This document shows, piece after piece, positions 49,873 to 58,747 of a stretch of 64,000 bases of DNA. Source of the stretch: Paraburkholderia guartelaensis. Its GTDB lineage: Bacteria; Pseudomonadota; Gammaproteobacteria; Burkholderiales; Burkholderiaceae. The DNA is taken from positions 62,001 to 126,000 of the forward strand of contig NZ_SMOD01000025.1 in the NCBI RefSeq assembly GCF_004353905.1, read 5' to 3'. Below the pieces are notes generated by a model. The model was not told where the DNA came from, searched no databases, and saw only the letters and a program-made list of their open reading frames with translations. Each line of letters begins with the position of its first letter. Within the stretch, counting starts at the first letter, position 1. The position numbers were made by a program, and so were the translations under genes.

Positions 49873-51546
49873 ATGTCGTCGAGTGATCTGATTGCACAGT
49901 ACGGCCCACGCGAGTCGATGGAATACGACGTGGTGATCGTCGGCGGTGGGCCCGCCGGGCTGTCTGCCGCGATCCGCCTGAAGCAGCTTGCCGCGGAAAA
50001 AGGCGCTGAAATCGGCGTCTGCGTGCTGGAAAAAGGCTCGGAAATCGGGGCGCATATCCTCTCGGGCGCGGTCATGGATCCGCGAGCCCTGAACGAGCTG
50101 ATTCCGGACTGGAAAGAGCAAGGCGCACCGCTGAACGTGCCGGTTACCGAAGACAAGTTCCTGTTCCTCACGGAAACCGGCGCGAAGGGCGTGCCGAACT
50201 GGGCACTGCCCGACAACTTCAAGAACCACGGCAACTACGTCATCAGCCTCGCGAACGTCACACGCTGGCTGGGCCAGCAGGCCGAGGCGCTGGGCGTCGA
50301 AATCTTCCCCGGATTTCCGGCTGCCGAAGTGCTCTACAACGACGACGGCTCGGTCAAGGGCGTCGCCACCGGCAACATGGGTGTCGGCAAGGACGGCGAG
50401 CCCACCGAGAACTTCCAGCTCGGCATGGAGCTGCACGCGAAGTACACGCTGTTCTGCGAAGGCTGCCGCGGCCATCTGGGCCGTCAACTGAACGAGAAGT
50501 TCAAGCTCGGCAAGGATTCGGATCCGCAGGTCTACGGCATCGGCATCAAGGAACTGTGGGAAATCGATCCGTCGAAGCACCAGCCTGGTCTCGTGATCCA
50601 CACCGCCGGCTGGCCTCTCGAATCCGATACGTACGGCGGCTCGTTCCTGTACCACATCGACAACAACCAGGTGATGGTGGGCTTTGTCGTGGGTCTCGCG
50701 TACCAGAATCCGTATCTCTCGCCGTTCGAGGAATTCCAGCGCTACAAGACGCACCCGGAAATCCGCAAGTACCTCGAAGGCGGCAAGCGCGTGTCGTATG
50801 GCGCGCGCGCGATCACCGCAGGCGGCCTGATGTCGCTGCCGAAACTCGTGTTCCCGGGCGGTGCGCTCGTGGGCGACGATGCGGGCTTCCTGAACGCCTC
50901 GCGCATCAAGGGCAGCCACGCGGCGATCAAGACCGGCATGCTGGCCGCCGATGCGGCGTTCGAAGCCGTGCAGGCGGGCCGCCAGAGCGATGAACTCGCG
51001 GCCTATCCGGAAGCGTTCAAGCAGTCGTGGCTCCACACCGAGCTGTACAAGGCGCGCAACTTCAAGCAGTGGATGAGCAAGGGCCTCTACCTGGGCACAC
51101 TGATGGTGGGCATCGAGCAGAAGCTGCTGGGCGGCAACGTGCCGTGGACGCTGCATCACCAGCATCGCGACCACGAAATGCTGAAACCCGCATCGCAGTG
51201 CAAGCCGATCGAGTATCCGAAGCCCGATGGCAAGCTCACGTTCGACCGGCTCTCCTCGGTGTTCATCTCGAACACGAATCACGAAGAGAACCAGCCGGCG
51301 CACCTCACGCTCAAGGACATGACGGTGCCGGTCGACATTAACCTCGCGACGTACGCTGGCCCCGAAGCGCGCTTTTGCCCCGCGGGCGTGTATGAGTTCG
51401 TGAAGGACGAGCAGGACGCCCATCGTCTGCAGATCAACGCGCAGAACTGCGTGCACTGCAAGACCTGCGATATCAAGGACCCGACGCAGAACATCGTCTG
51501 GGTTACGCCCGAAGGCGGCGGCGGCCCGAACTATCCGAACATGTAA
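49873..51546 (+). CDS. Electron transfer flavoprotein-ubiquinone oxidoreductase
   Basis: ETF-QO is a membrane-associated flavoprotein with a [4Fe-4S] cluster that moves electrons from ETF to ubiquinone. The 557-residue protein has the FAD-binding VVIVGGGPAGLSAAIRLKQL near residue 20 and the ETF-QO central region YGIGIKELWEID. Cluster ligands are CPAGVYEF, and NCVHCKTCDIKDPTQNIVWVTPEGG at the C-terminus. aaggaag precedes ATG 49873. It completes the route from acyl-CoA to the respiratory chain; the ETF genes themselves are not in the window. Confidence 0.96.
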   Translation: MSSSDLIAQYGPRESMEYDVVIVGGGPAGLSAAIRLKQLAAEKGAEIGVCVLEKGSEIGAHILSGAVMDPRALNELIPDWKEQGAPLNVPVTEDKFLFLTETGAKGVPNWALPDNFKNHGNYVISLANVTRWLGQQAEALGVEIFPGFPAAEVLYNDDGSVKGVATGNMGVGKDGEPTENFQLGMELHAKYTLFCEGCRGHLGRQLNEKFKLGKDSDPQVYGIGIKELWEIDPSKHQPGLVIHTAGWPLESDTYGGSFLYHIDNNQVMVGFVVGLAYQNPYLSPFEEFQRYKTHPEIRKYLEGGKRVSYGARAITAGGLMSLPKLVFPGGALVGDDAGFLNASRIKGSHAAIKTGMLAADAAFEAVQAGRQSDELAAYPEAFKQSWLHTELYKARNFKQWMSKGLYLGTLMVGIEQKLLGGNVPWTLHHQHRDHEMLKPASQCKPIEYPKPDGKLTFDRLSSVFISNTNHEENQPAHLTLKDMTVPVDINLATYAGPEARFCPAGVYEFVKDEQDAHRLQINAQNCVHCKTCDIKDPTQNIVWVTPEGGGGPNYPNM

Positions 51547-51614
51547 GCATCGGGCGGCGTGCCGTCGATGCGGCTTGTGGCAGGCGGGGCGTGGTGCGCC
51601 TTCCCTGCCATTTT

Positions 51615-52718
51615 TTACGTCCGCGAATACCAGTACATGCCGTCGTCGCGCAGCTCGCGTCTCACTTCGCCGCGATACATCAGGTAGTTCAGGCACGCGA
51701 GGCTCTCGCCGGTTGCGAGGCTCATCTGGCCGAGATCGTCCTCGCCGATGCGCCGCGCGAACAGCGCACCGAACACATCCACGGCGCGGCGCGGTTCGGC
51801 GAGCGTGGCGCGTAGGCGCGCGAGGCTCTTGTCCTGACCCTGGCGCAAGCGTTCGATGCGCGCGTGCAGCCCGTAAAAGCAGTCGTTATGGGAGGGGAGC
51901 ACGAGCACGTCGTCTGGCACTTCGCGTTGCAGCTTGTCGAACGAGGCGTACCACTGGGCCATCGGGTCCGCGTCGGGCTCGATCGGATAGACCGAAACGT
52001 TCGAGGAGATGCGTGGCAGCACCTGGTCGCCCGAAATGAATAGCTTCAGCGCCGGGCAGTAGAGACACGCGTGTTCCGGCGAATGCCCCATGCCGACGAT
52101 CACGTGCCAGTCGTGCGCGCCGATGCGCACGATCTCGCCGTCCTGCAGGCGCCGGAAACTTTCCGGCAGCGCATGGATATGCTGGCCGAAGCGGCCGAAG
52201 CGCGCGCGATAGACATCGATGGCGGACTCGCTCCAGCCTGCGCGGCGATAGAAGTCGAGCGCGTCGGCGGGCGCTTCGCGGCCCGTGTCGGCAGCGGCCA
52301 CGCGGCAGTTGAAGTACTCGGTGCGCGTCATCCAGAGCCGGCAGTCGAACGCGCGCGTGAGCCAGCCGGCCATGCCCACATGATCCGGGTGCATGTGCGT
52401 GACGAGCACGCGCGTCACGCGGGACGCCGTGCGCGCCTCGCCGCCTTGCGGGAGAATCGTGCGCCACACAGCCGTGGCTGCATCGGTGCGGGCGCCCGTA
52501 TCGATAACGGCGCAACCTTCGGCCTCGTCGATGAGCCACACGTTGATGTGATCGAGCGCCCAGGGCAGCGGCATACGCAGCCAGCGCACGCCCGGCGCGA
52601 TCTCGAGGGTCGAGCCGGGCGCGGGCGGCTCCGGGTAGGGATAGGACAGCGCTGATCGCGCGCTAATGGACGCGGCCTCGGGCGTGCCGTCGGGGATGGC
52701 TTCGGTACGTTCAGTCAT
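51615..52718 (-). CDS. MBL-fold metallo-hydrolase
   Basis: A 367-residue metallo-beta-lactamase-superfamily hydrolase. The metal-binding motif is THMHPDHVGMAGWL at about residue 110, then GMGHSPEHACLY (third His), GDQVLPRISSN (Asp) and LPSHNDCFYGLH (last His), so both metal sites are present. The LACTB2-like arrangement with a C-terminal winged-helix-like part suggests a ribonuclease or thioester/lactone hydrolase. It is convergent with ETF-QO 68 bp away. The substrate is unknown. Confidence 0.88.
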   Translation of the reverse strand: MTERTEAIPDGTPEAASISARSALSYPYPEPPAPGSTLEIAPGVRWLRMPLPWALDHINVWLIDEAEGCAVIDTGARTDAATAVWRTILPQGGEARTASRVTRVLVTHMHPDHVGMAGWLTRAFDCRLWMTRTEYFNCRVAAADTGREAPADALDFYRRAGWSESAIDVYRARFGRFGQHIHALPESFRRLQDGEIVRIGAHDWHVIVGMGHSPEHACLYCPALKLFISGDQVLPRISSNVSVYPIEPDADPMAQWYASFDKLQREVPDDVLVLPSHNDCFYGLHARIERLRQGQDKSLARLRATLAEPRRAVDVFGALFARRIGEDDLGQMSLATGESLACLNYLMYRGEVRRELRDDGMYWYSRT

Positions 52719-53038
52719 GCTTCAGGGCGCAAAGAGAAATGGGGGCGCAAACTTTCGCGTGCCGAACGCAGGATAGCGCGGACCCGGGGTGCCCCGCCCA
52801 CGTCCTTTTGAGGGGGCAGAGCGCGCGACGCCAATCACCGCGGCACTGCACGCCTGTTTACTTTTGTTTCTGCTTGTTGCTTCTCGTTGCCGCCTGTTTC
52901 CCTTTGTTGCCGGATGACGACGCCCAATCGCGTAGCATCGCCACTCAACGTCGATATTTATTGCGCCGCAACAAAATGATGCCTACACTGACCAATGTCT
53001 GCCGGCTGCCTCGACGCTTTCGCAAAGGAGGGCGTGAC
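52719..53038. other. Divergent spacer with a T/C-rich stretch
   Basis: 320 bp between the metallo-hydrolase and a small gene. About 52855-52915 is strongly pyrimidine-rich on the plus strand and carries degenerate TTGTTGC-like units. An AT-rich tatttat lies at about 52958 and could be the -10 of the downstream gene. No gene was seen. Confidence 0.5.
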
Positions 53039-53263
53039 ATGACGACTCGATCAAACACATTGCATGCATCTCTGAAGCTGCACGTCTTCGAACAGGAAGG
53101 TGGATGGCATTGGGGCATCACCATCCCCCGCAGCGCGGGTAGCGGCTTCAAGATCATCGCGTACAGCGAAACAACTTTCAACGGCGAGAGCGAAGCGCTG
53201 CGCGACGGCAGCCGCGCGCTCGAAAATCTTCCGGAAGACGCGGCACTCGCGTTCGCACCCTGA
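53039..53263 (+). CDS. Small hypothetical protein
   Basis: A 74-residue protein with a very strong aaaggagggc Shine-Dalgarno. It has a beta-strand-rich middle (LKLHVFEQEGGWHWGITIP, GFKIIAYSETTFNG), a C-terminal helix (SEALRDGSRALENL) and an acidic tail. The shape is loosely like HicB antitoxin or other small antitoxin-type folds, but no HicA partner is present. I do not recognise the family. The good ribosome site and GC-rich codon use make it a likely real gene. Confidence 0.7.
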   Translation: MTTRSNTLHASLKLHVFEQEGGWHWGITIPRSAGSGFKIIAYSETTFNGESEALRDGSRALENLPEDAALAFAP

Positions 53264-53290
53264 TACGGCGTGCATCCACGATAAGCCCGT

Positions 53291-53923
53291 TCACGAAGCC
53301 TCTTTACGACACATACAGTAGATGAACTTCTGCGTCGCGCCACCCGGCGTGTGATGCTCTTCGCGTTCCTGTTTGAGCAACGTGAAAGGCGCGCCAAATT
53401 CGGCGTGCAACGCATCGGCGCTGTAGCGCATGACGGGGAGCCCGCTGCAATGGTCAGGGCCGTCCTCGGCGAAGGTCGCCACGATCACGATGCCGCCCGG
53501 TTTTACGGCGCGCAGCACGGCGTTCACATAGGCTTCCCGGTCTTCGTGGCTCGTCAGGAAATGAAACACCGCGCGGTCGTGCCACACGTCGTAAGCCCGC
53601 ACGGGCAGCTCGATTTGCGTGATGTCTCCTACGATCCACGAGACGCGGCTCGCGCGTTCGGCCAGCCGTGTTTCGAGGCGCATACGGGCGGCGGCGAGTG
53701 CGGCGTCGGAAAGGTCCAGCACCGTGACGTTGCGATAGTCGTCCGCCACGAGGTCGTCGACCAGCGTCGAGGCCCCGCCGCCCACGTCGATGATGGCGGC
53801 GTCCTTCGACAGACCCGCCTGACGAATGAGCGCCACCGACTGGAGCGCATGCTCCTGAAACCAGCTTACGTGGGTCGGCGTCTTTGTCGTGTAGACGCGA
53901 TTCCAATGATCCTGCGACTGCAT
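53291..53923 (-). CDS. Class I SAM-dependent methyltransferase
   Basis: A 210-residue Rossmann-fold methyltransferase. Motif I reads AAIIDVGGGASTLVDDL, with the acidic residue of motif II in VTVLDLSDAAL, and a motif post-II IVGDITQIELP. The opening DHWNRVYTTKTPTHVSWFQE is characteristic of a small bacterial group near thiopurine and tellurite methyltransferases. The end, KFIYCMCRKE, is also family-like. caggaggt precedes ATG 53923. The acceptor is unknown; detoxification of a small molecule is one possibility. Confidence 0.88.
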   Translation of the reverse strand: MQSQDHWNRVYTTKTPTHVSWFQEHALQSVALIRQAGLSKDAAIIDVGGGASTLVDDLVADDYRNVTVLDLSDAALAAARMRLETRLAERASRVSWIVGDITQIELPVRAYDVWHDRAVFHFLTSHEDREAYVNAVLRAVKPGGIVIVATFAEDGPDHCSGLPVMRYSADALHAEFGAPFTLLKQEREEHHTPGGATQKFIYCMCRKEAS

Positions 53924-54360
53924 AAAACCTCCTGCTCGATTATTCGCAAAGCGCGAGGTCCGACAGCGTCTGCGGGCCGGCAAGGTTGCCGCACAGATTT
54001 GCACCGTGAGGCCTTCGGGCGTGACCGGCCGCGCTCTCACATATTGTCGCTGAAGAAAGGTCTGAGCGGGGTTCGGGGCGCAGCGCGCGCAAATCGCGAA
54101 GTGGATGTGAGGGCAGCCGAGCCGACGCGATGGCCGCTTGCGGCGCGTTTTTCGAGCGCTGAGTTTGATGTTATAAACGAGCCATTTTGATAAGAAAAGT
54201 TATCTTATCTGTCTGGTTTGATAGCGCACCTGGCGCACCGAGCGGTCTTGCGGAAAGCTGTTAGCTTGCACGTCGCGTTTTTCGCGCAACGTGCAAGCGG
54301 ATTTAGAGGGCAGGGCGTGCGAAACCGGTATCAGACAACGCCTGTCGCACGCTTTGTGCC
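53924..54360. other. AT-richer spacer with hairpins
   Basis: 437 bp without a gene between two minus-strand genes. It holds an inverted repeat GATAAG/CTTATC (54189-54209) in an AT-rich patch. A long hairpin lies at 54264-54298 (arms gcttgcacgt / acgtgcaagc). Another inverted repeat at 54315-54352 (gcgtgcga / tcgcacgc) lies just past the next gene's stop and may be its 3' end structure. No ORF with a good start was seen. Confidence 0.6.
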
Positions 54361-54660
54361 TTACCCCAGTTTATTCGCCTGCTCCTTCGCAAGCAGGCGT
54401 TGAGCCTGTCGATCTCCGCGGTTGGCTTCTTGCGCGGTCTGCACCGACGTTTCGGTGGCTTCGGCCAATGCAGCACGTGCGGCATTGCTGATCTTGACGG
54501 CATACGAAGCAGACGGTGCCGAAGCCTGTGTCGTCGTCGTACTGGACTGCGCTTGCGTCTTGCTGGCAGGTTGCGTAGCGGCAGTCGCCTGCTGGTTCTG
54601 CGTGCCGGTATTCGCTGCTGTCGCAACGGCGGGTTGGCTAGAAACTGCCTGGATTGTCAT
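54361..54660 (-). CDS. Small Ala/Thr/Gln/Ser-rich hypothetical protein
   Basis: A 99-residue protein without signal peptide or membrane segment. Residues 1-50 are low-complexity (Ala, Thr, Gln, Ser). The second half contains SASYAVKISNAARAALAEATETSV and a charged helical tail (RGDRQAQRLLAKEQANKL). That mix of a disordered N-terminus and a helix with an xVxISxxA motif resembles small proteins found near flagellar or secretion genes, but none is nearby. ggaga lies before ATG 54660. Function unknown. Confidence 0.65.
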   Translation of the reverse strand: MTIQAVSSQPAVATAANTGTQNQQATAATQPASKTQAQSSTTTTQASAPSASYAVKISNAARAALAEATETSVQTAQEANRGDRQAQRLLAKEQANKLG

Positions 54661-55064
54661 CTGAAGGTCTCCAAAAGAGAGAGAAAAAACCGTGAACTGC
54701 GCCCGGTTTATCGGAGCACCTTCCAAATTCTTAAGAAGTATTTATTTTCTGAAAACGAATCAACTTAAGGCTCGCATAAGCTGCGGTTCGATTCGCAGCA
54801 ACGCCATTCATAATGTCCGATGATTTGTATTAAAAGCTGATCCGGTCCGAGTTTCCTGAAGCCCCGCGCCACGGCGCGTCTGGCGATCAAAGCCGTTGAT
54901 GACATCTTCTGGAATAAAAGCGACTTTTATTCAGCTTAAAAGGGGCACAGCTTTGGCGTCGAGAAAATATGGTTCCACGTCAAAAATATGGCTTGGATAA
55001 GGAACTCATCAGAATACAAAGCTAGCATCCAGAAAGTCTTTCAAGTTTCCCCTGGAAATCCATC
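54661..55064. other. AT-rich spacer with palindrome and direct repeat
   Basis: 404 bp without a gene. It contains a perfect 8-bp inverted repeat GAATAAAA/TTTTATTC with a 5-nt loop (54912-54932). AAAATATGG is directly repeated 19 bp apart (54964-54972 and 54983-54991). It is clearly less GC-rich than the surrounding DNA and may carry the promoter of the methyltransferase gene. Confidence 0.55.
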
Positions 55065-55982
55065 TTGCTGCCACTCGCGAATAACGTCACTCACGACAAC
55101 TGGTCCACATGGATCCTCCAGCAGCGTCATGGCGATGACCGCGCCCATAAGCGTACTGTCCGTGCCGAGATCACAAGATACGCAGACCGTGTGCTGGATG
55201 ATGTCCGCCTTCGTCCTGGCATGACTTTGGCCGACATCGGGACGGGTGATGGTCTCGTCGGGTTTCGCGCGATTGAACGGGCCGGCGCCGCGATCCGGGT
55301 GCTCATGACCGATATTTCGGCTCCGCTGCTGCGACACACGGAAGAGAGCGCCCAAAGTCTGGGGGTGAGAGAGCAGTGTGCATTCGTACTCGGCAGCGCC
55401 GAGCATCTGGAAGGCATCGCCAATGAAACTGTCGATGCCGCCACAATGCGCGCGGTTCTGGCGTATGTGGAAGACAAGCCCGCCGCAATGCGAGAGGTCT
55501 ACCGCATCCTCAAACCAGGTGGCCGCTTCGCCATCGCAGAGCCGATCTTGCGTGACGAAGCGCTCGAGGTTTGCATGCTCAAGAAACTGGTCGATGCCCG
55601 AGCATTCAACACGGAAGATCCGTTCTTTCCCTTGCTGCTTCGGTGCCGGGCGGCGCAGTTCCCCGACACGGAGGAGAAGGCGCGCTCGCTGTCTATCACG
55701 AATTACGGTGAGCGCGACCTCGTGCGCTTCGCGATCGACGCGGGCTTCACCGACATTCGTCTCGAATTGCACATCGACGTGCGGACTGAAGACAGCCTGC
55801 CTTGGGAAACGTTTCTTCGCACCTCGCCTCACCCGTTGGCGCCCAGTCTGGAAGAGGTCTTCGAAAAGGAATTTACCCGCGATGAGCGCGCGTATCTGGA
55901 AGTCAGGATGCGGGCGATTTTCGAAAGCGGTACGCAACTTGGCGCGGAGCGCGTCGCCTATTTGACGGCGAAGCGGCCGTAG
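55065..55982 (+). CDS. SAM-dependent methyltransferase (ubiE/arsenite-type), TTG start
   Basis: A 305-residue class I methyltransferase. Motif I is MTLADIGTGDGLVGFRAIERAG, motif II LMTDISAPLLRHTEES, and VYRILKPGGRFAIAEPI is the typical post-motif strand. The C-terminal third (ARSLSITNYGERDLVRFAIDAGFTDIRLELHIDV) is an extra domain in this group. The only reasonable start is TTG 55065, eight bases after ggaaa; the frame has a stop at 55023 and no ATG before the conserved WSTWILQQRHGDD region. The N-terminus may be slightly shortened. The acceptor is unknown. Confidence 0.82.
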   Translation: MLPLANNVTHDNWSTWILQQRHGDDRAHKRTVRAEITRYADRVLDDVRLRPGMTLADIGTGDGLVGFRAIERAGAAIRVLMTDISAPLLRHTEESAQSLGVREQCAFVLGSAEHLEGIANETVDAATMRAVLAYVEDKPAAMREVYRILKPGGRFAIAEPILRDEALEVCMLKKLVDARAFNTEDPFFPLLLRCRAAQFPDTEEKARSLSITNYGERDLVRFAIDAGFTDIRLELHIDVRTEDSLPWETFLRTSPHPLAPSLEEVFEKEFTRDERAYLEVRMRAIFESGTQLGAERVAYLTAKRP

Positions 55983-56135
55983 AAATTGGACGCGAAGACC
56001 TGCTTAAGGATTGCATAAGCGTTAACCCTGCAGAATGCGCCGCATGCCTGACGCAACGCTACCAACGTGTGGTGTTTGCTTCCAGGTCCATGCTCGCGCA
56101 TTCATGTTGCGCGGGATTGGCTCAAGGAGTGCATT

Positions 56136-57602
56136 TTGTCCAGCCCGCAGTCTCGCGCGATGTATCCGCGCGTCTTTCACTTCAACATCACGACGAGCGC
56201 GCGTGCCACGCTCGCCGCCTTATGCACGGCGCTGCTTGCCGGTTGCGCAAGCTACAAGGCGCAGCCATTGGCTACGGGTCCTTCGTTGACGACGCAGGAT
56301 GCGCTCGCACGGGTGCAGATCGACCCGGCAAAAATGCCGTTGCCCGAGCTTGCGGCACATCGCTTCGATCCCTCGAACGGCTTCGACATCGAAGACGTCG
56401 CGATGCTGGCAGTCGCCAACAATCCCGACCTGAAACTTTCGCGTGACGATCTCGGCATTGCGCAAGCGCAGGCGTTTTCGGCAGGACTCCTGCCGGATCC
56501 TCAGGTAAGCATTTCGAGCGACTATCCCGGCGCGGTTGGGTTGTCGCGCGCGTTCAGCTACGGCCTGAGCATGGACGTGATGGCGATTGTCACCCGTGGC
56601 GCGAACACGAAGTCCGCCAACGCCACGGTTCGAAAGACCGACCTCGGTCTGCTCTGGCAGGAGTGGCAGGTCGTGGCGCAGGCGAAGCAACTCTACGTGA
56701 AAGCGCGCTTTCAGGATGAGGTGTTGCCGCTGCTCGAACAGCAGACGGCGCTGGCCCGCACGCGTTACGAACGCACCGCGCACGCGGCAAGCGAGCACAA
56801 CGTGACGGCGGACAGCGTCACTGCGTCGCTCACCGCGTACGAAGACGCCCGCAAGCAATACACCGACATGCAACGCGCACGCGAGCAGACGCACCATGAC
56901 CTCAATACGCTGCTCGGCCTCGCGCCCGACACGACGCTTGCGCTCACAGGCGACACGGCGGTCACGCCGATGCCCGATGGCACGCTCGACGCCGCCGTTG
57001 CGAAGCTGGCGCAGCGCCGACCCGATCTGATCGCGCTGCAGGCAGGCTACGAGGCGCAGGAGCAGAAGTACCGCGCCGCGATCCTCAACCAGTTCCCAAG
57101 TCTTTCGGTGGGCTTTACGCGGCAGCGCGACACTTCGGAAATCTACACGAGTGGCTTCGCGATCAACCTCACGCTGCCCGTCTTCAATCGCAATCGCGGC
57201 AATATCGCCATCGAGCAGGCCACGCGAAAGCGTCTCGCCGACGAATACCAGACACGGCTGAACGCGGCTTACGCCGATATCACCCACCTGCGTGCCGACA
57301 GCGCGATCGCCGCGCATCAACTCGATCAGGATGATGCTGCGCTGCCGGCGCTCGAGCGTGCCGCCGGGCAGGCGCGCGACGCCTACGCGGCGCACAACAT
57401 CGTGCTTGGCCAGTACATCGATGCGCAAACCGCGGCGCTCGCGCGTCGCATCGATGCCGCCACCGCGCGCGAAGCGCTAGCGGAGCAGCGCATTGGCCTC
57501 CAGGCGCTGCTCGGCAGCGCCATTCCCGATCCGGATCAGACTCCGCCCGCGCGAGGCGCCACTGCTGAAAGCGCACCTTCCCACAATATCGTTGCACGTT
57601 GA
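56136..57602 (+). CDS. TolC-family outer-membrane efflux lipoprotein
   Basis: A 488-residue outer-membrane factor of a tripartite efflux pump. It has a lipobox (LLAGCASY), so the mature protein is a lipoprotein. Two long coiled-coil regions with the two OEP repeats follow (ANNPDLKLSRDDLGIAQAQAFSAGLLPDPQ, and AALARRIDAATAREALAEQRI at the end). TTG 56136 is the preferred start because aaggag lies exactly 6 bp upstream; ATG 56160 lacks a Shine-Dalgarno. It heads the operon with the adaptor and RND pump; the gap to the next gene is 5 bp. Confidence 0.88.
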   Translation: MSSPQSRAMYPRVFHFNITTSARATLAALCTALLAGCASYKAQPLATGPSLTTQDALARVQIDPAKMPLPELAAHRFDPSNGFDIEDVAMLAVANNPDLKLSRDDLGIAQAQAFSAGLLPDPQVSISSDYPGAVGLSRAFSYGLSMDVMAIVTRGANTKSANATVRKTDLGLLWQEWQVVAQAKQLYVKARFQDEVLPLLEQQTALARTRYERTAHAASEHNVTADSVTASLTAYEDARKQYTDMQRAREQTHHDLNTLLGLAPDTTLALTGDTAVTPMPDGTLDAAVAKLAQRRPDLIALQAGYEAQEQKYRAAILNQFPSLSVGFTRQRDTSEIYTSGFAINLTLPVFNRNRGNIAIEQATRKRLADEYQTRLNAAYADITHLRADSAIAAHQLDQDDAALPALERAAGQARDAYAAHNIVLGQYIDAQTAALARRIDAATAREALAEQRIGLQALLGSAIPDPDQTPPARGATAESAPSHNIVAR

Positions 57603-57607
57603 TCTTC

Positions 57608-58747
57608 ATGACTGAGCACCGCTTTCTTTCCGGCACGCGCACGCGTGTCGCCGTCTGCGCACTGGGCGCTGCGGCCGCACTCGCCGCTGGCACAGCGCTT
57701 TTCGCACCGCATGCAGCGCACGCAGACGACGCCGGCGCATCGGACAGCACGCCTGCACCGTCTGCCGCCGTACAGGTCGTGCGCGTGATGCGCCAGCCCA
57801 TTGCCCAGACCGTTGTCGCGTATGGCTCGGTTGCGTCCGCAGCCTCGAACGCAACGTCCATCAGCCTGCCGTATCTCGCACGCGTTACGCGCGTGCTCGT
57901 CCAGCCCGGCCAGACCGTAGCGCAGGGCGCTGCGCTCTTCGTCGTGCAAGCCGATCCGAACGCGGTGATCGCCTATACGCAGGCACAAAGCGCAGCGACG
58001 CTCGCGCGTGGCGAACTCGCGCGCACCGGTTCGCTCTTTCACGACGGTCTTGCCACGCAATCGCAGCTCGCCGCGGCGCAAAAGGCGCTCGATGACGCAC
58101 AGCAGGCGCTTGCTGCGCAACAAGCGACGGGCGTTGCGCCGGGTTCGAAAACCGTCACGGCGCCAGTGGCCGGCGTCATCGCGCAGCTTGCCGCGGTGCC
58201 GGGCGACCGGATCCAGGCGGGCACGGCGCTCGCCCAGCTCGTTGCATCCAATGGCTCTGCGGGCAATGCCGCGAACATTTCGCTGGGCGTCGAACCCGCC
58301 GACGCGCTCGCACTGCACGCCGGAGATCGCGTCGTGCTGCGCCCGCTGGCCGCGTCGCTCGGTTCGCAGCGTGCGCAAGGGCGCATCGTGCTCGTCGGCG
58401 CCGCTATCGACGCGCAGAACCAGCTCGTGAACGTGAGTGCGAACGTGCCGCTCGTGGGCACCGCGTTCCTGCCAGGAACGCGCGTGCGGGCCGACATCGA
58501 CACGCAGCCCGGTACGTGGTGGAACGTGCCGCGCGCCGCGGTGCTCCAGGACGCGAAGGGCAGCTATGTGTATCAAGTCGCGCCGAACAACAAGGCGCAC
58601 CGCGTCGATGTGACGGTGAAGGTCGAGCATGGCGATACGTACGGCGTGGATGGCGCGCTCGACGCCTCGCGACCGCTCGTCGACGTTGGCAACTACGAAC
58701 TCGAAGACGGCATGGCCGTGCGCGTGGCGCGAGGCGGCGCGCGATGA
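57608..58747 (+). CDS. RND efflux periplasmic adaptor (HlyD/MFP family)
   Basis: A 379-residue membrane fusion protein that bridges the pump and outer-membrane factor. Signal sequence or anchor at residues about 13-43, then a biotinyl-lipoyl half (YLARVTRVLVQPGQTVAQGAALFVV), a helical hairpin, the second lipoyl half (APVAGVIAQLAAVPGDRIQAGTALAQL) and beta-barrel and membrane-proximal domains. Its stop overlaps the pump ATG in ATGA, so translation is coupled. Substrate range is not readable from sequence. Confidence 0.92.
   Translation: MTEHRFLSGTRTRVAVCALGAAAALAAGTALFAPHAAHADDAGASDSTPAPSAAVQVVRVMRQPIAQTVVAYGSVASAASNATSISLPYLARVTRVLVQPGQTVAQGAALFVVQADPNAVIAYTQAQSAATLARGELARTGSLFHDGLATQSQLAAAQKALDDAQQALAAQQATGVAPGSKTVTAPVAGVIAQLAAVPGDRIQAGTALAQLVASNGSAGNAANISLGVEPADALALHAGDRVVLRPLAASLGSQRAQGRIVLVGAAIDAQNQLVNVSANVPLVGTAFLPGTRVRADIDTQPGTWWNVPRAAVLQDAKGSYVYQVAPNNKAHRVDVTVKVEHGDTYGVDGALDASRPLVDVGNYELEDGMAVRVARGGAR

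Noticed and set aside
53039..53263. HicB-type antitoxin
   Set aside because: The strand-helix pattern is only loosely similar and no HicA-like toxin gene lies next to it.
54780..54806. T-arm-like ggttcgattc flanked by a short stem
   Set aside because: The stem gives an 8-nt loop rather than a proper T-arm and no other tRNA element or integrase is present, so it is not a tRNA remnant or attachment site on this evidence.
56160..57602. ATG 56160 as start of the TolC-like gene
   Set aside because: No Shine-Dalgarno precedes it, while TTG 56136 has aaggag at ideal spacing. The protein is unaffected beyond eight residues before the signal peptide.
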